Assembly: GCA_945867755.1 (NCBI GenBank)
Contig: CAMBJN010000037.1
Location: 1-10,602 of the forward strand
DNA length: 10,602 bases
Origin: Polynucleobacter meluiroseus
GTDB taxonomy: Bacteria > Pseudomonadota > Gammaproteobacteria > Burkholderiales > Burkholderiaceae
Reading direction: 5' to 3'
Part shown: one piece after another, positions 1 to 8,629 of the stretch
Position numbering within the stretch: the first letter of the stretch is position 1
How the letters are laid out: every line of letters starts with the position of its first letter
The notes under the pieces: generated by a model
The model's input: the letters and a program-made list of their open reading frames with translations, nothing else
Databases searched by the model: none
Told to the model about the DNA's origin: nothing
Translations under genes and position numbers: made by a program

Positions 1-864
1 GATGCAAAAATCGCCATTGAGTCTGCACAAATACAAATTGGTGAAGCAAGCCACAGCTTAAATCGCTATTTACAAAAGATAGATGTCGATCCTGAGCGCC
101 TAGCAACTGTTGAGGAACGCCTCAAGGCGCTTCACAGCGCTGCCAAAAAATTCAAAGTAACACCGAACGATCTCCCCGAAAAATGGGTAGAAATTCAAGA
201 GCAAGTCACCGCGCTTAAAAACTCACAAGACTTAGGTGCTCTTGAACAAAATCTCAGTAAAATATTGGCCGCCTATTCAAAGAGTGCCAAAAAGTTAAGC
301 CAAGAAAGAGTCGCGGCGGCGAAAATATTAGAAACCCTGGTAACTGCTGCCATGCAAGATTTAGCGATGTCTGGCGGTGTTTTTGCAATTCAAATTGAAG
401 CTCTTGAAGAAGGCAATGCGCACGGTTTAGAACAAGTTGAATTCTTGGTGGCTGGGCATCCTGGCGCGACACCTAAGCAACTTGCTAAGGTAGCCTCTGG
501 TGGTGAGTTGGCTCGAATCAGTTTGGCCATCAGCGTCATCACTTCCGAGGCAAGTCAAATACCAACTTTGATTTTTGACGAAGTGGATTCAGGAATTGGC
601 GGAGCAGTTGCTGAAACAGTTGGAAAGCGCCTAAAGGAATTGGGGCAAGCACATCAAGTCTTGTGTGTGACTCACTTACCCCAAGTAGCAGCAGAAGGTC
701 ATCAACACTGGAAAGTTGCTAAGCAAAGTCAAGATAACGTGACCATTTCCAGTATGCAAATTTTGAGCAGACAAGAGCGGGTTGAAGAAATTGCAAGAAT
801 GCTTGGTGGCGCTGAAATCACAGACACCACCAGACGTCACGCCCGTGAATTACTTGGTAAGTAA
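1..864 (+). CDS. recN: DNA repair protein RecN, C-terminal half (5' end outside window)
   Basis: RecN is an SMC-like ATPase that acts in the cytoplasm at double-strand breaks, helping RecA-dependent recombinational repair. The frame is open from base 1, so the gene starts upstream; about 287 residues of a protein usually near 550 are visible. The first ~120 visible residues are charged and helical, consistent with the end of the coiled-coil arm. The C-terminal ATPase lobe follows: ABC signature SGGELAR at bases 496-516, Walker B with catalytic glutamate in LIFDEVDSG (about 568-594), and the H-loop VTHLPQVAA (about 670-696). The final ARMLGG...TRRHARELL segment is typical of RecN C-termini. 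The Walker A lobe lies outside the window. The stop at 862-864 overlaps the convergent glnE 3' end by 15 bases. A TTG at 265 is internal and not a start. Family assignment is firm. Confidence 0.96.
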   Translation, partial: DAKIAIESAQIQIGEASHSLNRYLQKIDVDPERLATVEERLKALHSAAKKFKVTPNDLPEKWVEIQEQVTALKNSQDLGALEQNLSKILAAYSKSAKKLSQERVAAAKILETLVTAAMQDLAMSGGVFAIQIEALEEGNAHGLEQVEFLVAGHPGATPKQLAKVASGGELARISLAISVITSEASQIPTLIFDEVDSGIGGAVAETVGKRLKELGQAHQVLCVTHLPQVAAEGHQHWKVAKQSQDNVTISSMQILSRQERVEEIARMLGGAEITDTTRRHARELLGK

Positions 865-3657
865 AACTTTTTCCCAGAGCTTTTTAACGCAATCTCTCGC
901 TTCAAGCAAAGCCAAATCCATTTCATCTTGAGACACCCTGGTCTTATCAGCGCCATCCAATCTGATGCGGTGCTGGTATTCACGATAAAGACGATAAGCA
1001 TTTGCGGCGTGTAGTGCTTGATCGCTTGGAATCAACCCTTCTTCGCTGGCCAGAGATAGCAAAGCAATATTGCCCAAGTTTCCCAAAAGTATTGGATGAC
1101 CTTGACTGAAACGCAGGACCAAATATTGAACAATAAATTCAATATCAACCAGTCCGCCACTGTCATGCTTGATATCAAATAGGTCTGAGTCGTTAGGGTG
1201 GCCCTCGCTGACCTTTTGACGCATGTCTAGAATTTCTTGCTTGAGTAAAGCTTCATTTCTTTCTTGTGCCAATACTTCCGATCTGATTTTTTCAAACTTC
1301 TCGCCAATCACAAAATCACCAGCACAAAAACGAGCGCGCGTTAAAGCTTGATGCTCCCAAAGCCAAGCAGAGTTATCTCCTTCTCGTAACTGATAACGTC
1401 TGAATGAATCAATACTAGTCACCAATAGTCCAGCTGCGCCATTTGGTCTTAAGCGAGTGTCGATTTCAAAAAGAATGCCCGCTGAAGTTGATGCGGTGAG
1501 CCAAGCAATCAATCGCCTTGCATAGAAGGCATAAATTTCACCTGCATTTTGATCGCCCTCTGGGGCATCGTATAAAAATACAATGTCCAAATCTGATGCG
1601 TACCCCAATTCTTTGCCCCCAAGCTTGCCATAAGCAATCACCGCAAAGGAAGGGGATATGACTTCATTTAGCTGGAACTTTTTCGTAACCAAGGGCCAAA
1701 CTCTTTCTAGAGTCAAACCAAGAATCAAATCAGCTAAAGCAGAGAGTCGATCGCTCACCTTTTCAATTGGTAATGGCTCATCTCGCCCAATACCCAATTC
1801 TGCCAACAAGGTCAGAAATGTTTCGGTGTGATGAACTTGCCTCAGAATATCCATGGCTTGCTCAGCCTGATCGCCGCTATCCATCGCGTCATCAAGCAGA
1901 ATATTGATATCTATTTTTAGCTTCGTCCAATAAACCGCAGAGTGGTCTTCTGGCGTGTATTGACCTTGGCCGGTTAATAAATCGTCCAATAAATGTGGAT
2001 GCTGAATCAGGTAATCAGTGCCCCACTTAGAGGCAGAAATTAATGAGATGAGTCTACTCAAAATATGCGGGTACTCACTCATTAGCGCAAGATAAGAGGC
2101 GCGCCTAGAAATTGAATCTAGCAAATTCATCATTCTCACCATGACCTCATCAGTCCTTGATGGGGCCCAGCTCTGCTGCTCGACATATTTCATAGCTGCA
2201 GACATTGACTGCGTGAACTTTCTTCTCGACGAATCTGATAAAGAGCGCCAGCGCGCACTGCCCCACCACTCATTCCATTTTTCAGTCAAAGCAGGATAGT
2301 CAGCAGATGGCGCCCATACAGCAAGATTGGCCTCACTCAAGTCAGTCTCGGCTTGATGCTTTTTCAACACAAATGCATCAGCAAATAACTTGGCCACGTT
2401 GTCTCTGTGTTGCGCCAATTGCTTTTTAAACTCATCTAAGGTGGCGTGCCCCATCGCAATACCAAGCCTTTGTTGTGAAGCGTCATCGGCAGGAAGATGA
2501 TGTGTTTGAGCATCCTCCCAATATTGCAAGCGGTGCTCTAGTTTTCTGAAATAGTTATAAGCATTGGTGAGCTGATCAAGTTCCACCTGAGCAATCAATT
2601 GGCGCTCAAAAACAGCCTTTAATACTTCTAAGGTAGGACGAATCCTCAGCCCTGGATCTTGACCACCTCGCACCAATTGAAACATCTGCGCCATGAATTC
2701 AATTTCTCGTATTCCTCCGCGCCCCAGCTTCACGTCCGCGGCTCTTTCTGGGTGCAACAGACTGCGCTTTTCAGCTTCTTGCTGAATTTGCCCATGCAGC
2801 TCTCTGATCGCCGCAATCACGCCAAAATCAAGATAACGTCTGTAAACAAAAGGTTTCGCTAAATCTTGTAGGCCTTTTTTGCATCGTTCATAGGCTGGCA
2901 TATCAGGTAAGGGGTAAATCATTCGCCCCTTGATCCAGGCGTATCTCTCCCATTCGCGCCCCTGAACACAGAAATATTCCTCCAGCATTCCCAAGCTGCA
3001 GGCCAAAGGCCCTGAGTCGCCATTGGGTCTTAAGCGCATGTCTACTCTGAATATAAAACCCTCAGACTTTAATTCGCTCAACAGGGCAATAAGTCGTTTG
3101 CCAACACGGGTGTACCACTCTTGATGAGAAATACTTTTTGAGCCGCCTTGGGTTTCACCATCTTCCTCGTACAAAAAGACCAAATCAATGTCTGATGAAA
3201 CGTTGAGTTCACACCCTCCCAATTTACCCATGCCAACAATCATCATGGGCGAATAATCACCCTGCTGATTCAATGGTTCACCCACCATGGGCTTAATATC
3301 TTGGCGAATCGCCTCTAGCCCCATCGCAGTGACCTTTTCAGCAAAGCAACTCATGGCTTGTGTGACTTCTTGCACATCAGCAGCCCCATTAAAATCTCGA
3401 GCAGCTATCAGCAACATGAATTTTTGGCGTGCTAGGCGCAAATTAGCAGCTAAATCATCAATACTCAGGGGTTGGCCCGCCACAGTTGGTAGCGCGGATT
3501 TCAGTAAATCATCAATCACAGACTGACTCACAGGGGTGGCAGCCATTTCACCAATTTCTGAAGACCACTCTGGGCGGGCAGTTAGCCAACGTACGGCATA
3601 GGCTGAATGGTCTAAAAGGGCGGAAAGTTTAGGGTGAATTGTTGTCATAGGTATCAT
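850..3657 (-). CDS. glnE: Bifunctional glutamine synthetase adenylyltransferase/deadenylylase
   Basis: GlnE transfers AMP to a tyrosine of glutamine synthetase, lowering its activity when nitrogen is plentiful, and removes it by phosphorolysis when nitrogen is scarce; PII protein and glutamine set the direction. The 935-residue product is close to the E. coli length (about 946). Two nucleotidyltransferase domains are visible. The N-terminal (deadenylylating) one has GMGKLGG at 142-148, paired aspartates D156 and D158 in SSDIDLVF, and a third carboxylate D206 in FRVDMRLRPNG. The C-terminal (adenylylating) one has AYGKLGG at 675-681, D689 and D691 in ASDLDIVF, and D733 in EIDTRLRPNG. Each is followed by a matching helical segment (GGIREIEF 314-321, GGLVDIEF 834-841). 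Both active sites look intact. The ATG at 3657 is used here; an in-frame ATG at 3648 gives a product three residues shorter, and neither has a clear Shine-Dalgarno. It is convergent with recN and divergent from yhdP. Confidence 0.97.
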   Translation of the reverse strand: MIPMTTIHPKLSALLDHSAYAVRWLTARPEWSSEIGEMAATPVSQSVIDDLLKSALPTVAGQPLSIDDLAANLRLARQKFMLLIAARDFNGAADVQEVTQAMSCFAEKVTAMGLEAIRQDIKPMVGEPLNQQGDYSPMMIVGMGKLGGCELNVSSDIDLVFLYEEDGETQGGSKSISHQEWYTRVGKRLIALLSELKSEGFIFRVDMRLRPNGDSGPLACSLGMLEEYFCVQGREWERYAWIKGRMIYPLPDMPAYERCKKGLQDLAKPFVYRRYLDFGVIAAIRELHGQIQQEAEKRSLLHPERAADVKLGRGGIREIEFMAQMFQLVRGGQDPGLRIRPTLEVLKAVFERQLIAQVELDQLTNAYNYFRKLEHRLQYWEDAQTHHLPADDASQQRLGIAMGHATLDEFKKQLAQHRDNVAKLFADAFVLKKHQAETDLSEANLAVWAPSADYPALTEKWNEWWGSARWRSLSDSSRRKFTQSMSAAMKYVEQQSWAPSRTDEVMVRMMNLLDSISRRASYLALMSEYPHILSRLISLISASKWGTDYLIQHPHLLDDLLTGQGQYTPEDHSAVYWTKLKIDINILLDDAMDSGDQAEQAMDILRQVHHTETFLTLLAELGIGRDEPLPIEKVSDRLSALADLILGLTLERVWPLVTKKFQLNEVISPSFAVIAYGKLGGKELGYASDLDIVFLYDAPEGDQNAGEIYAFYARRLIAWLTASTSAGILFEIDTRLRPNGAAGLLVTSIDSFRRYQLREGDNSAWLWEHQALTRARFCAGDFVIGEKFEKIRSEVLAQERNEALLKQEILDMRQKVSEGHPNDSDLFDIKHDSGGLVDIEFIVQYLVLRFSQGHPILLGNLGNIALLSLASEEGLIPSDQALHAANAYRLYREYQHRIRLDGADKTRVSQDEMDLALLEARDCVKKLWEKVLLTK

Positions 3658-3676
3658 GGTATCGCTATCAATACCT
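3649..3676. repeat. Inverted repeat over the glnE start codons
   Basis: AGGTAT (3649-3654) and its exact reverse complement ATACCT (3671-3676) are separated by 16 bases. A second copy of GGTATC lies between them (3650-3655 and 3658-3663), so the right arm could pair with either copy. Both glnE ATG candidates lie in or against this element. It could be a weak hairpin in the glnE 5' mRNA, an operator in the 44-base divergent promoter gap, or chance. Six base pairs alone are not strong evidence. Confidence 0.3.
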
Positions 3677-3688
3677 GCTCGGCTACAG

Positions 3689-3694
3689 CATAAT
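3689..3694 (+). promoter_or_regulatory. Candidate -10 box for yhdP
   Basis: CATAAT matches the -10 consensus at five of six positions. The predicted start, about seven bases downstream, falls at 3701-3702, the yhdP ATG itself, and no Shine-Dalgarno precedes that ATG. yhdP could therefore be read from a leaderless message, or from a start further upstream inside glnE. No convincing -35 is present. Confidence 0.25.
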
Positions 3695-3698
3695 TATA
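3693..3698 (-). promoter_or_regulatory. Candidate -10 box for glnE
   Basis: On the minus strand the bases 3698 to 3693 read TATAAT, a perfect sigma-70 -10 hexamer. It would start transcription near 3686, giving glnE a 5' leader of about 28 bases. No good -35 is seen at 16-18 bp spacing, so this rests on one box in an A+T-rich stretch. The overlapping forward-strand CATAAT (3689-3694) could serve yhdP. Confidence 0.35.
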
Positions 3699-3701
3699 AA
3701 A

Positions 3702-6700
3702 ATGTCATGGTTATCCAATTTGAACCCCCTGGAAAGCATCCGTCACCTAAAAGTTGACGAGAATAGGCTTGCCATTTGGAAAAAAAGAGCCCAATGGCTT
3801 CTTTTGTTGCTTGCCCTGCTTTTTGTTGCGGCACACCTACTTACACGCTTTTACATATGGCCACAGGTTGAAAAAAATAAGGCTTCTTTTGAGCAAGCAA
3901 TCAGCCAAACGCTGGGTGTCGATTTAAAAATTGAAAATATCGAAACTGGCTGGGATTTTCTATGGCCAGCATTCAAAATTGACAATATCAAGCTTTATGA
4001 AATTGGTGACTCCAATTCTCCCAAATTAAGCATCCCTCAAGTCACTGGAAAGTTATCCTGGGAAAGTCTGTGGAAACTTCAACCTCACTTTCACGACCTT
4101 AGCTTTGACGATGCTTTGATTCAGGTGCAACGTGATTCAAAAGGTAACTGGAATATTGCTGGCATCAAGTTAGATCAATCTACGGCAGGCTATAAATTTG
4201 GTAATTGGCTTTTTGAACAAGACAGCCTTGAAATTAAAAACGCCAAGATTAACTGGCTAGATCAGCGTTTTCAAAGCAGTCAATACTCAATAGACATTGA
4301 ATCTCTTGCATTAAAAAATTCTTGGTTCAAACATGCCATCGACTTAAATCTCAAGACACCATGGCATTCAAATACGGCATCTATCAAAGCTGACTTCAGG
4401 CACAGCTTTTTTGGTAATGCAGGCAACTGGAAAGACTGGATCGGTAGACTCGAATGGCAAGTCAATGAACTTAACATCGCCAAGATCAACCAATTATTTG
4501 AGAGCCCCATTGATGTTATTTCTGGTCAACTCAACTCTCAAGGACACACCTATATAGACGGTGGCGCACTCGATGGAGGCTCAACAAAGCTTGCGGCACA
4601 AAATCTACACATTGAATGGCCACGCTTGGGCGCTCCACTCAAAATTTCAAGAGTGGATGCAGAGCTCGAGCAAAAAACCTCCAGCAAAAAAATGTCCGTC
4701 AGCGCGCCCTTACTTAAATGGCAAGTTGATGCAAAGTCTGTCCCAAAGGAACTCAATGGCATCAGCGTGTACTGGGATATGGCTGCAAATATTGACGCCA
4801 TTGCTCATGCCGGGGTTAAGGCTGATGAAATTGACATTAATCTTGTTGAGCAACTGGCCAAACAATTTCCACTGCCAAAAGACATCACTGAATTCATCAA
4901 ACAGTATCAACCCTCAGGGATGCTAAAAAATCTAGACGCTAATTGGCATGCGGAGGCAAGCAAGCTACCATTTAATATAAAAATTCCAGGATTCAATGAA
5001 TCTCACTACAAACTTTCATTTGATTTTGATAACGCCTATCTCAAGCCTGAGAAAAAAGGCTTACTCTCAATAGCAAATTTGACGGGTAGACTTTATGCAA
5101 CCGAACTTGGTGGCGAACTCACTCTTGATAGTGAAAATACATTCATCACCCTGCCTCAAATCTTAGAAAACGATAACCTTGCACTCGATCTGATCAAGGG
5201 CAAAATTAAATGGCTAAAAAAAGATGGCCGGCCAGAGTTTCAGGTCAGCAAGTTAACGTTGAAGAACGATTCGGCCAATTTGATTTTTGATGCGAATTAC
5301 AAAATCAAGACTGCCAAAGCCCCTGCTGATCTTTATATCAAAGCAGATATCCGGGAAGCCAATGTCAAAAACTTGACCAGATACTTTCCCTTGGAAATGT
5401 CTAAGGCCGCAAGAACATATTTGAATGCGGCGCTCAAAGAAGGTCGCATCCGCAATGGCCAAATTCATATTCACGGGGATCCGCTGCACATTCCATTTGA
5501 TACTAAGTTTCCGGGTATTTTTGAGCTCAACTTGCCGATTGAACAAGTGCAGTACTCGCCAGCACCTACCAGCGATAAAAAACAGGGAAAATGGTCAGAC
5601 TTTGCTGATGTCAATGGCACTGTTTCATTCAGAGGTCCCAAGCTTCAACTTGATTTAAAAAGCGCTTCTTTTGAAAGCGTTCAGTTAAGTAATATCCAAG
5701 GGGTCATAGAGAACATTGTTAGCCCAACCGCAACATTAAAAGTTAATGGTATTGCCAAGGGCTCAAGTCAAGAGTTGCTCAAGTACTACGTTGACAGCCC
5801 ATCAGGAAAGAGCATCGAAGCAATCAGCAGAAAAATTGAAGTTTCAGGCAATGCTGAATTAAAAATCAATATTGACATGCCCATCAATGACACCAAAGAA
5901 ACCAAATTACAAGGTGAGGTGAAGCTTGATCGAAATCAAGCCAAAATCAATCAAAAAATCGACATTCAACAAATAACGGGTGACATTTTATTTTCTGAAG
6001 AAAACATCATTGGTCGAAGCTTAAGAGCTCAATTGCTGGGCGGAGAACTTTTGCTTGATAACGCCAATAAATTGCCTTGGCAATCATCATCAGATATGAA
6101 GATGTCGGGCAAGGCTGATATCAATCAATTGATTCAGGCTTTAAATACTTCAGACTCATCTGAAATCAAGAAAATTCAAGCGCAATTAAATGGCTCGGTT
6201 TCTTATGATGGAAAACTTGCGATTAGCTCAAAAGGCTATCAGTTAGATTTAGGGCTAAAGCTCGATCAACTGAATTCTCAATTTCCAGCTCCATTTAATA
6301 AAAAATCTGGTCAGTCTTTGATAGGGCAGTTCACCTTAAGTAATTTAAGTGAGAATTCAGATAAGTCCACTTCAGGCCAATTAAAAGTTGGCAAGATCAT
6401 TGATGCGAAGTTTATTTCTGGTGACAGTCAAAAATTACGCCTTGGTATTGGCATTAATGCTCCTGGCTATGTACCCCAAAATGGTTTTTCAAGCACCATC
6501 CTTTTAGATCAACTAGATGTATCAGTCTGGCAGAACTGGCTAGACAAGAACTTCCCAGAGTCGCCAAAACAAACAAGCGCCAATGTTGTGGCGAGCTCAG
6601 ATTTTGATATTGATACCATTTCAGCGAACATTAAAAATCTTAAGCTCGTTGATAGGTCATTCAAAGATGTTTCCTTGCAAGCCACTCACGATAAAGAGCA

Positions 6701-7778
6701 ATGGCATGCGAGCATTCAGTCACCGGTTGCCAAGGGTTTGGTGCAATGGAAATCAGCGCGGCCAGGCTTCCCTCAAGGAAAGCTGACTGCACGCCTGCAA
6801 CAGTTGGTGATTGAGAATGCTGAATCTGGTGATACCGTCACCAAAAGCGTCAACAAACGCATTCAAAAAATTCCAGCACTTGATATTCAATCCGATGAGC
6901 TTATTTTTAACAATAAGCCTTACGGGCAAATGGAGTTAATTGCCAATAATGATAAAAATGATTGGAAGATTGAAAAGTTATCTTTAAAAACAGCTGATGC
7001 CAAGATTAATGCAACTGGCAGATGGACTCTTCCAAAAGAAACCAAACAATTTAATGCCGGCAAAACAGAATTAAATTTTGATTTGGACATCAATGATGCC
7101 GGCAAGCTTTTATCTAAACTGGGTTTTCCAAAAGCAATTGATGATGGATCCGGAAAGCTGGTGGGGCAAATTTATTGGGCAAATGCTCCGTACAGTTTTG
7201 ATATCAAATCTTTGAATGCAGAGCTGTCTTTAGATTTGATCAAGGGCACGATTTTACAAGTCGATCCAGGGATTGCAAGATTGCTTGGTGTTCTTAGCTT
7301 TCAGGGCTTAAGCAGAATTGCAACATTAGATATTGGCGGCGTACTCAAACCAATTGTTTTTCAAGGAACTCCTTTTGACAGAATCACCTCAACAGGTTCC
7401 ATCAGTAATGGCATTGCAAATATCAAAGATTTGAGTATGCGCGGGCCTCAAGGAAATATTCGCTTAACGGGTAAGGCAGATTTAGTTCAAGAAAATCAAG
7501 ACATCAGAATAACGGTTGTTCCAAACTTCAATGCTGGCTCAGCTTCCTTGGCCTACACATTCATCAACCCAATCATTGGTTTAAGCACCATGGTCGGTCA
7601 ATATTTAATTGCGGATGAAGTCAGCAAGCTGTTCCAATTGGATTACCTTGTTCAAGGTACATGGGCAAACCCTCAAATCATTGCGCTTGATAACAAGGGT
7701 AAGCCGCTAGATGAAAAACAATTGAAAGAGATTCGCGATAAATCCTTGTTAAAGCAACAAACACCCACCAAAAAGTAG
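3702..7778 (+). CDS. yhdP: YhdP-family AsmA-like envelope protein
   Basis: The 1358-residue product matches the YhdP family (AsmA-like; DUF3971 and AsmA_2-type regions), somewhat longer than E. coli YhdP (about 1270). A basic stretch (KKRAQW) is followed by one hydrophobic helix at about 31-53, placing the N-terminus in the inner membrane and the rest in the periplasm. The body is monotonous beta-strand-like sequence, as expected for the long grooved rod of this superfamily. A conserved segment is at about 561-596 (YFP...AARTYLNAALKEG) and the family's C-terminal block runs from about 1187 (VDPGIARLLGVLSFQGL) to about 1325 (GTWANP). In E. coli, YhdP acts with TamB and YdbH in moving phospholipids to the outer membrane; the same job here is inferred. 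It is the first gene of a probable operon with the nitrilase and tldD; yhdP next to tldD is also seen in enterobacteria. No Shine-Dalgarno precedes the ATG, but no alternative start is near and the TM helix is placed normally. Confidence 0.93.
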   Translation: MSWLSNLNPLESIRHLKVDENRLAIWKKRAQWLLLLLALLFVAAHLLTRFYIWPQVEKNKASFEQAISQTLGVDLKIENIETGWDFLWPAFKIDNIKLYEIGDSNSPKLSIPQVTGKLSWESLWKLQPHFHDLSFDDALIQVQRDSKGNWNIAGIKLDQSTAGYKFGNWLFEQDSLEIKNAKINWLDQRFQSSQYSIDIESLALKNSWFKHAIDLNLKTPWHSNTASIKADFRHSFFGNAGNWKDWIGRLEWQVNELNIAKINQLFESPIDVISGQLNSQGHTYIDGGALDGGSTKLAAQNLHIEWPRLGAPLKISRVDAELEQKTSSKKMSVSAPLLKWQVDAKSVPKELNGISVYWDMAANIDAIAHAGVKADEIDINLVEQLAKQFPLPKDITEFIKQYQPSGMLKNLDANWHAEASKLPFNIKIPGFNESHYKLSFDFDNAYLKPEKKGLLSIANLTGRLYATELGGELTLDSENTFITLPQILENDNLALDLIKGKIKWLKKDGRPEFQVSKLTLKNDSANLIFDANYKIKTAKAPADLYIKADIREANVKNLTRYFPLEMSKAARTYLNAALKEGRIRNGQIHIHGDPLHIPFDTKFPGIFELNLPIEQVQYSPAPTSDKKQGKWSDFADVNGTVSFRGPKLQLDLKSASFESVQLSNIQGVIENIVSPTATLKVNGIAKGSSQELLKYYVDSPSGKSIEAISRKIEVSGNAELKINIDMPINDTKETKLQGEVKLDRNQAKINQKIDIQQITGDILFSEENIIGRSLRAQLLGGELLLDNANKLPWQSSSDMKMSGKADINQLIQALNTSDSSEIKKIQAQLNGSVSYDGKLAISSKGYQLDLGLKLDQLNSQFPAPFNKKSGQSLIGQFTLSNLSENSDKSTSGQLKVGKIIDAKFISGDSQKLRLGIGINAPGYVPQNGFSSTILLDQLDVSVWQNWLDKNFPESPKQTSANVVASSDFDIDTISANIKNLKLVDRSFKDVSLQATHDKEQWHASIQSPVAKGLVQWKSARPGFPQGKLTARLQQLVIENAESGDTVTKSVNKRIQKIPALDIQSDELIFNNKPYGQMELIANNDKNDWKIEKLSLKTADAKINATGRWTLPKETKQFNAGKTELNFDLDINDAGKLLSKLGFPKAIDDGSGKLVGQIYWANAPYSFDIKSLNAELSLDLIKGTILQVDPGIARLLGVLSFQGLSRIATLDIGGVLKPIVFQGTPFDRITSTGSISNGIANIKDLSMRGPQGNIRLTGKADLVQENQDIRITVVPNFNAGSASLAYTFINPIIGLSTMVGQYLIADEVSKLFQLDYLVQGTWANPQIIALDNKGKPLDEKQLKEIRDKSLLKQQTPTKK

Positions 7779-7799
7779 ATCAGAGTTAATATCAAGTTA

Positions 7800-8621
7800 A
7801 TGAATCCCAATCAATTAACTGTGGCCGCAATTCAAATGACTTCAACTGATTCTGTTGAGGAAAATTTACAAACGGCCGATAAATTAATCCAAGCGGCAAA
7901 ACAAGCCGGTGCCGACGTCATGGTATTACCAGAGTACTTTTGCTTGATGGGACAAACAGATCAAGATAAAGTAGCTATCAGAGAAGATTTTGGTCGGGGC
8001 CGCTTGCAAGACTCCTTGAGTTCAATGGCCAAGCAACATCAAATTCTTTTGATTGCTGGAACAATTCCTCTGAGCACTCAAAGCAAGCAACAAGTTAGAA
8101 ATACCAGCTTGGTTTTTGATCCCAATGGTCAAATTATCAGCAGATACGACAAGATTCACTTGTTTGGCTTTAAACAAGGTGATGAGGAATATCAAGAATC
8201 AAAAACCATTGAGCCTGGTTCATTACCGTGCAGTTTTGGCATTCAAAAAAATGGCATTGATTGGAAATTCGGCGTCACCATTTGCTATGACATTCGCTTT
8301 CCAGAGTTATATAGACAAATTGGGCCCGTGGATTGCCACATTGTTTCTGCTGCTTTTACCCACACCACTGGTAAAGCACATTGGGAAATCCTACTAAGAG
8401 CCAGGGCGATTGAAAATCAATCCTATCTTTTAGCCAGCGCTCAAAGCGGACAACACTCCAATGGTCGCAAGACTTGGGGGCAAAGCATGCTAATTGATCC
8501 TTGGGGCGATATTCAGTCAGAACTGAAAGAAGGTGAAGGATTTACCCTGGGCATTTTAGATAAAAGCAGAATTCATGAAATTCGAGCAAAATTACCCTCA
8601 TTACAACATCGCACCATCTAA
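7800..8621 (+). CDS. Carbon-nitrogen hydrolase of the Nit1 / deaminated-glutathione amidase type
   Basis: This 273-residue cytoplasmic enzyme belongs to the nitrilase superfamily. The catalytic triad is visible: E45 in VLPEYF, K118 in RYDKIHLFG and the nucleophile C162 in TICYDIRFPELYR. The later GKAHWEILLRARAIENQ (191-207) and DPWG (233-236) are typical of the Nit1 branch. Members of that branch hydrolyse deaminated glutathione, a transaminase by-product, back to useful parts (metabolite repair). Omega-amidase (Nit2-type) activity is an alternative that the sequence does not fully exclude. It sits 21 bases after yhdP and 8 before tldD, so it is probably co-transcribed. The ATG has only a weak purine stretch upstream (CAGAG at 7781-7785, rather far), suggesting modest or coupled translation. 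Fold and triad are certain; the substrate is inferred. Confidence 0.93.
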   Translation: MNPNQLTVAAIQMTSTDSVEENLQTADKLIQAAKQAGADVMVLPEYFCLMGQTDQDKVAIREDFGRGRLQDSLSSMAKQHQILLIAGTIPLSTQSKQQVRNTSLVFDPNGQIISRYDKIHLFGFKQGDEEYQESKTIEPGSLPCSFGIQKNGIDWKFGVTICYDIRFPELYRQIGPVDCHIVSAAFTHTTGKAHWEILLRARAIENQSYLLASAQSGQHSNGRKTWGQSMLIDPWGDIQSELKEGEGFTLGILDKSRIHEIRAKLPSLQHRTI

Positions 8622-8629
8622 AGAAAATA

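Noticed and set aside
265..864. A shorter ORF that could be taken as a separate 199-residue gene starting at TTG 265
   Set aside because: The same frame is open back to base 1 with RecN-like sequence, so this TTG is an internal codon of recN.
2659..3526. Short forward-strand ORFs (2659-2862 and 3287-3526) opposite glnE
   Set aside because: They lie wholly inside the glnE coding region on the other strand and show no recognisable domain or ribosome binding site.
4280..5658. Several ORFs of 60-120 codons in other frames of yhdP, including 4561-4926 (+)
   Set aside because: They are nested in the continuous yhdP frame and their translations are low in structure and match no family I know.
8116..8397. 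93-codon ORF in another frame of the nitrilase gene
   Set aside because: The overlapping frame carries the complete nitrilase catalytic triad; this one is a shadow.
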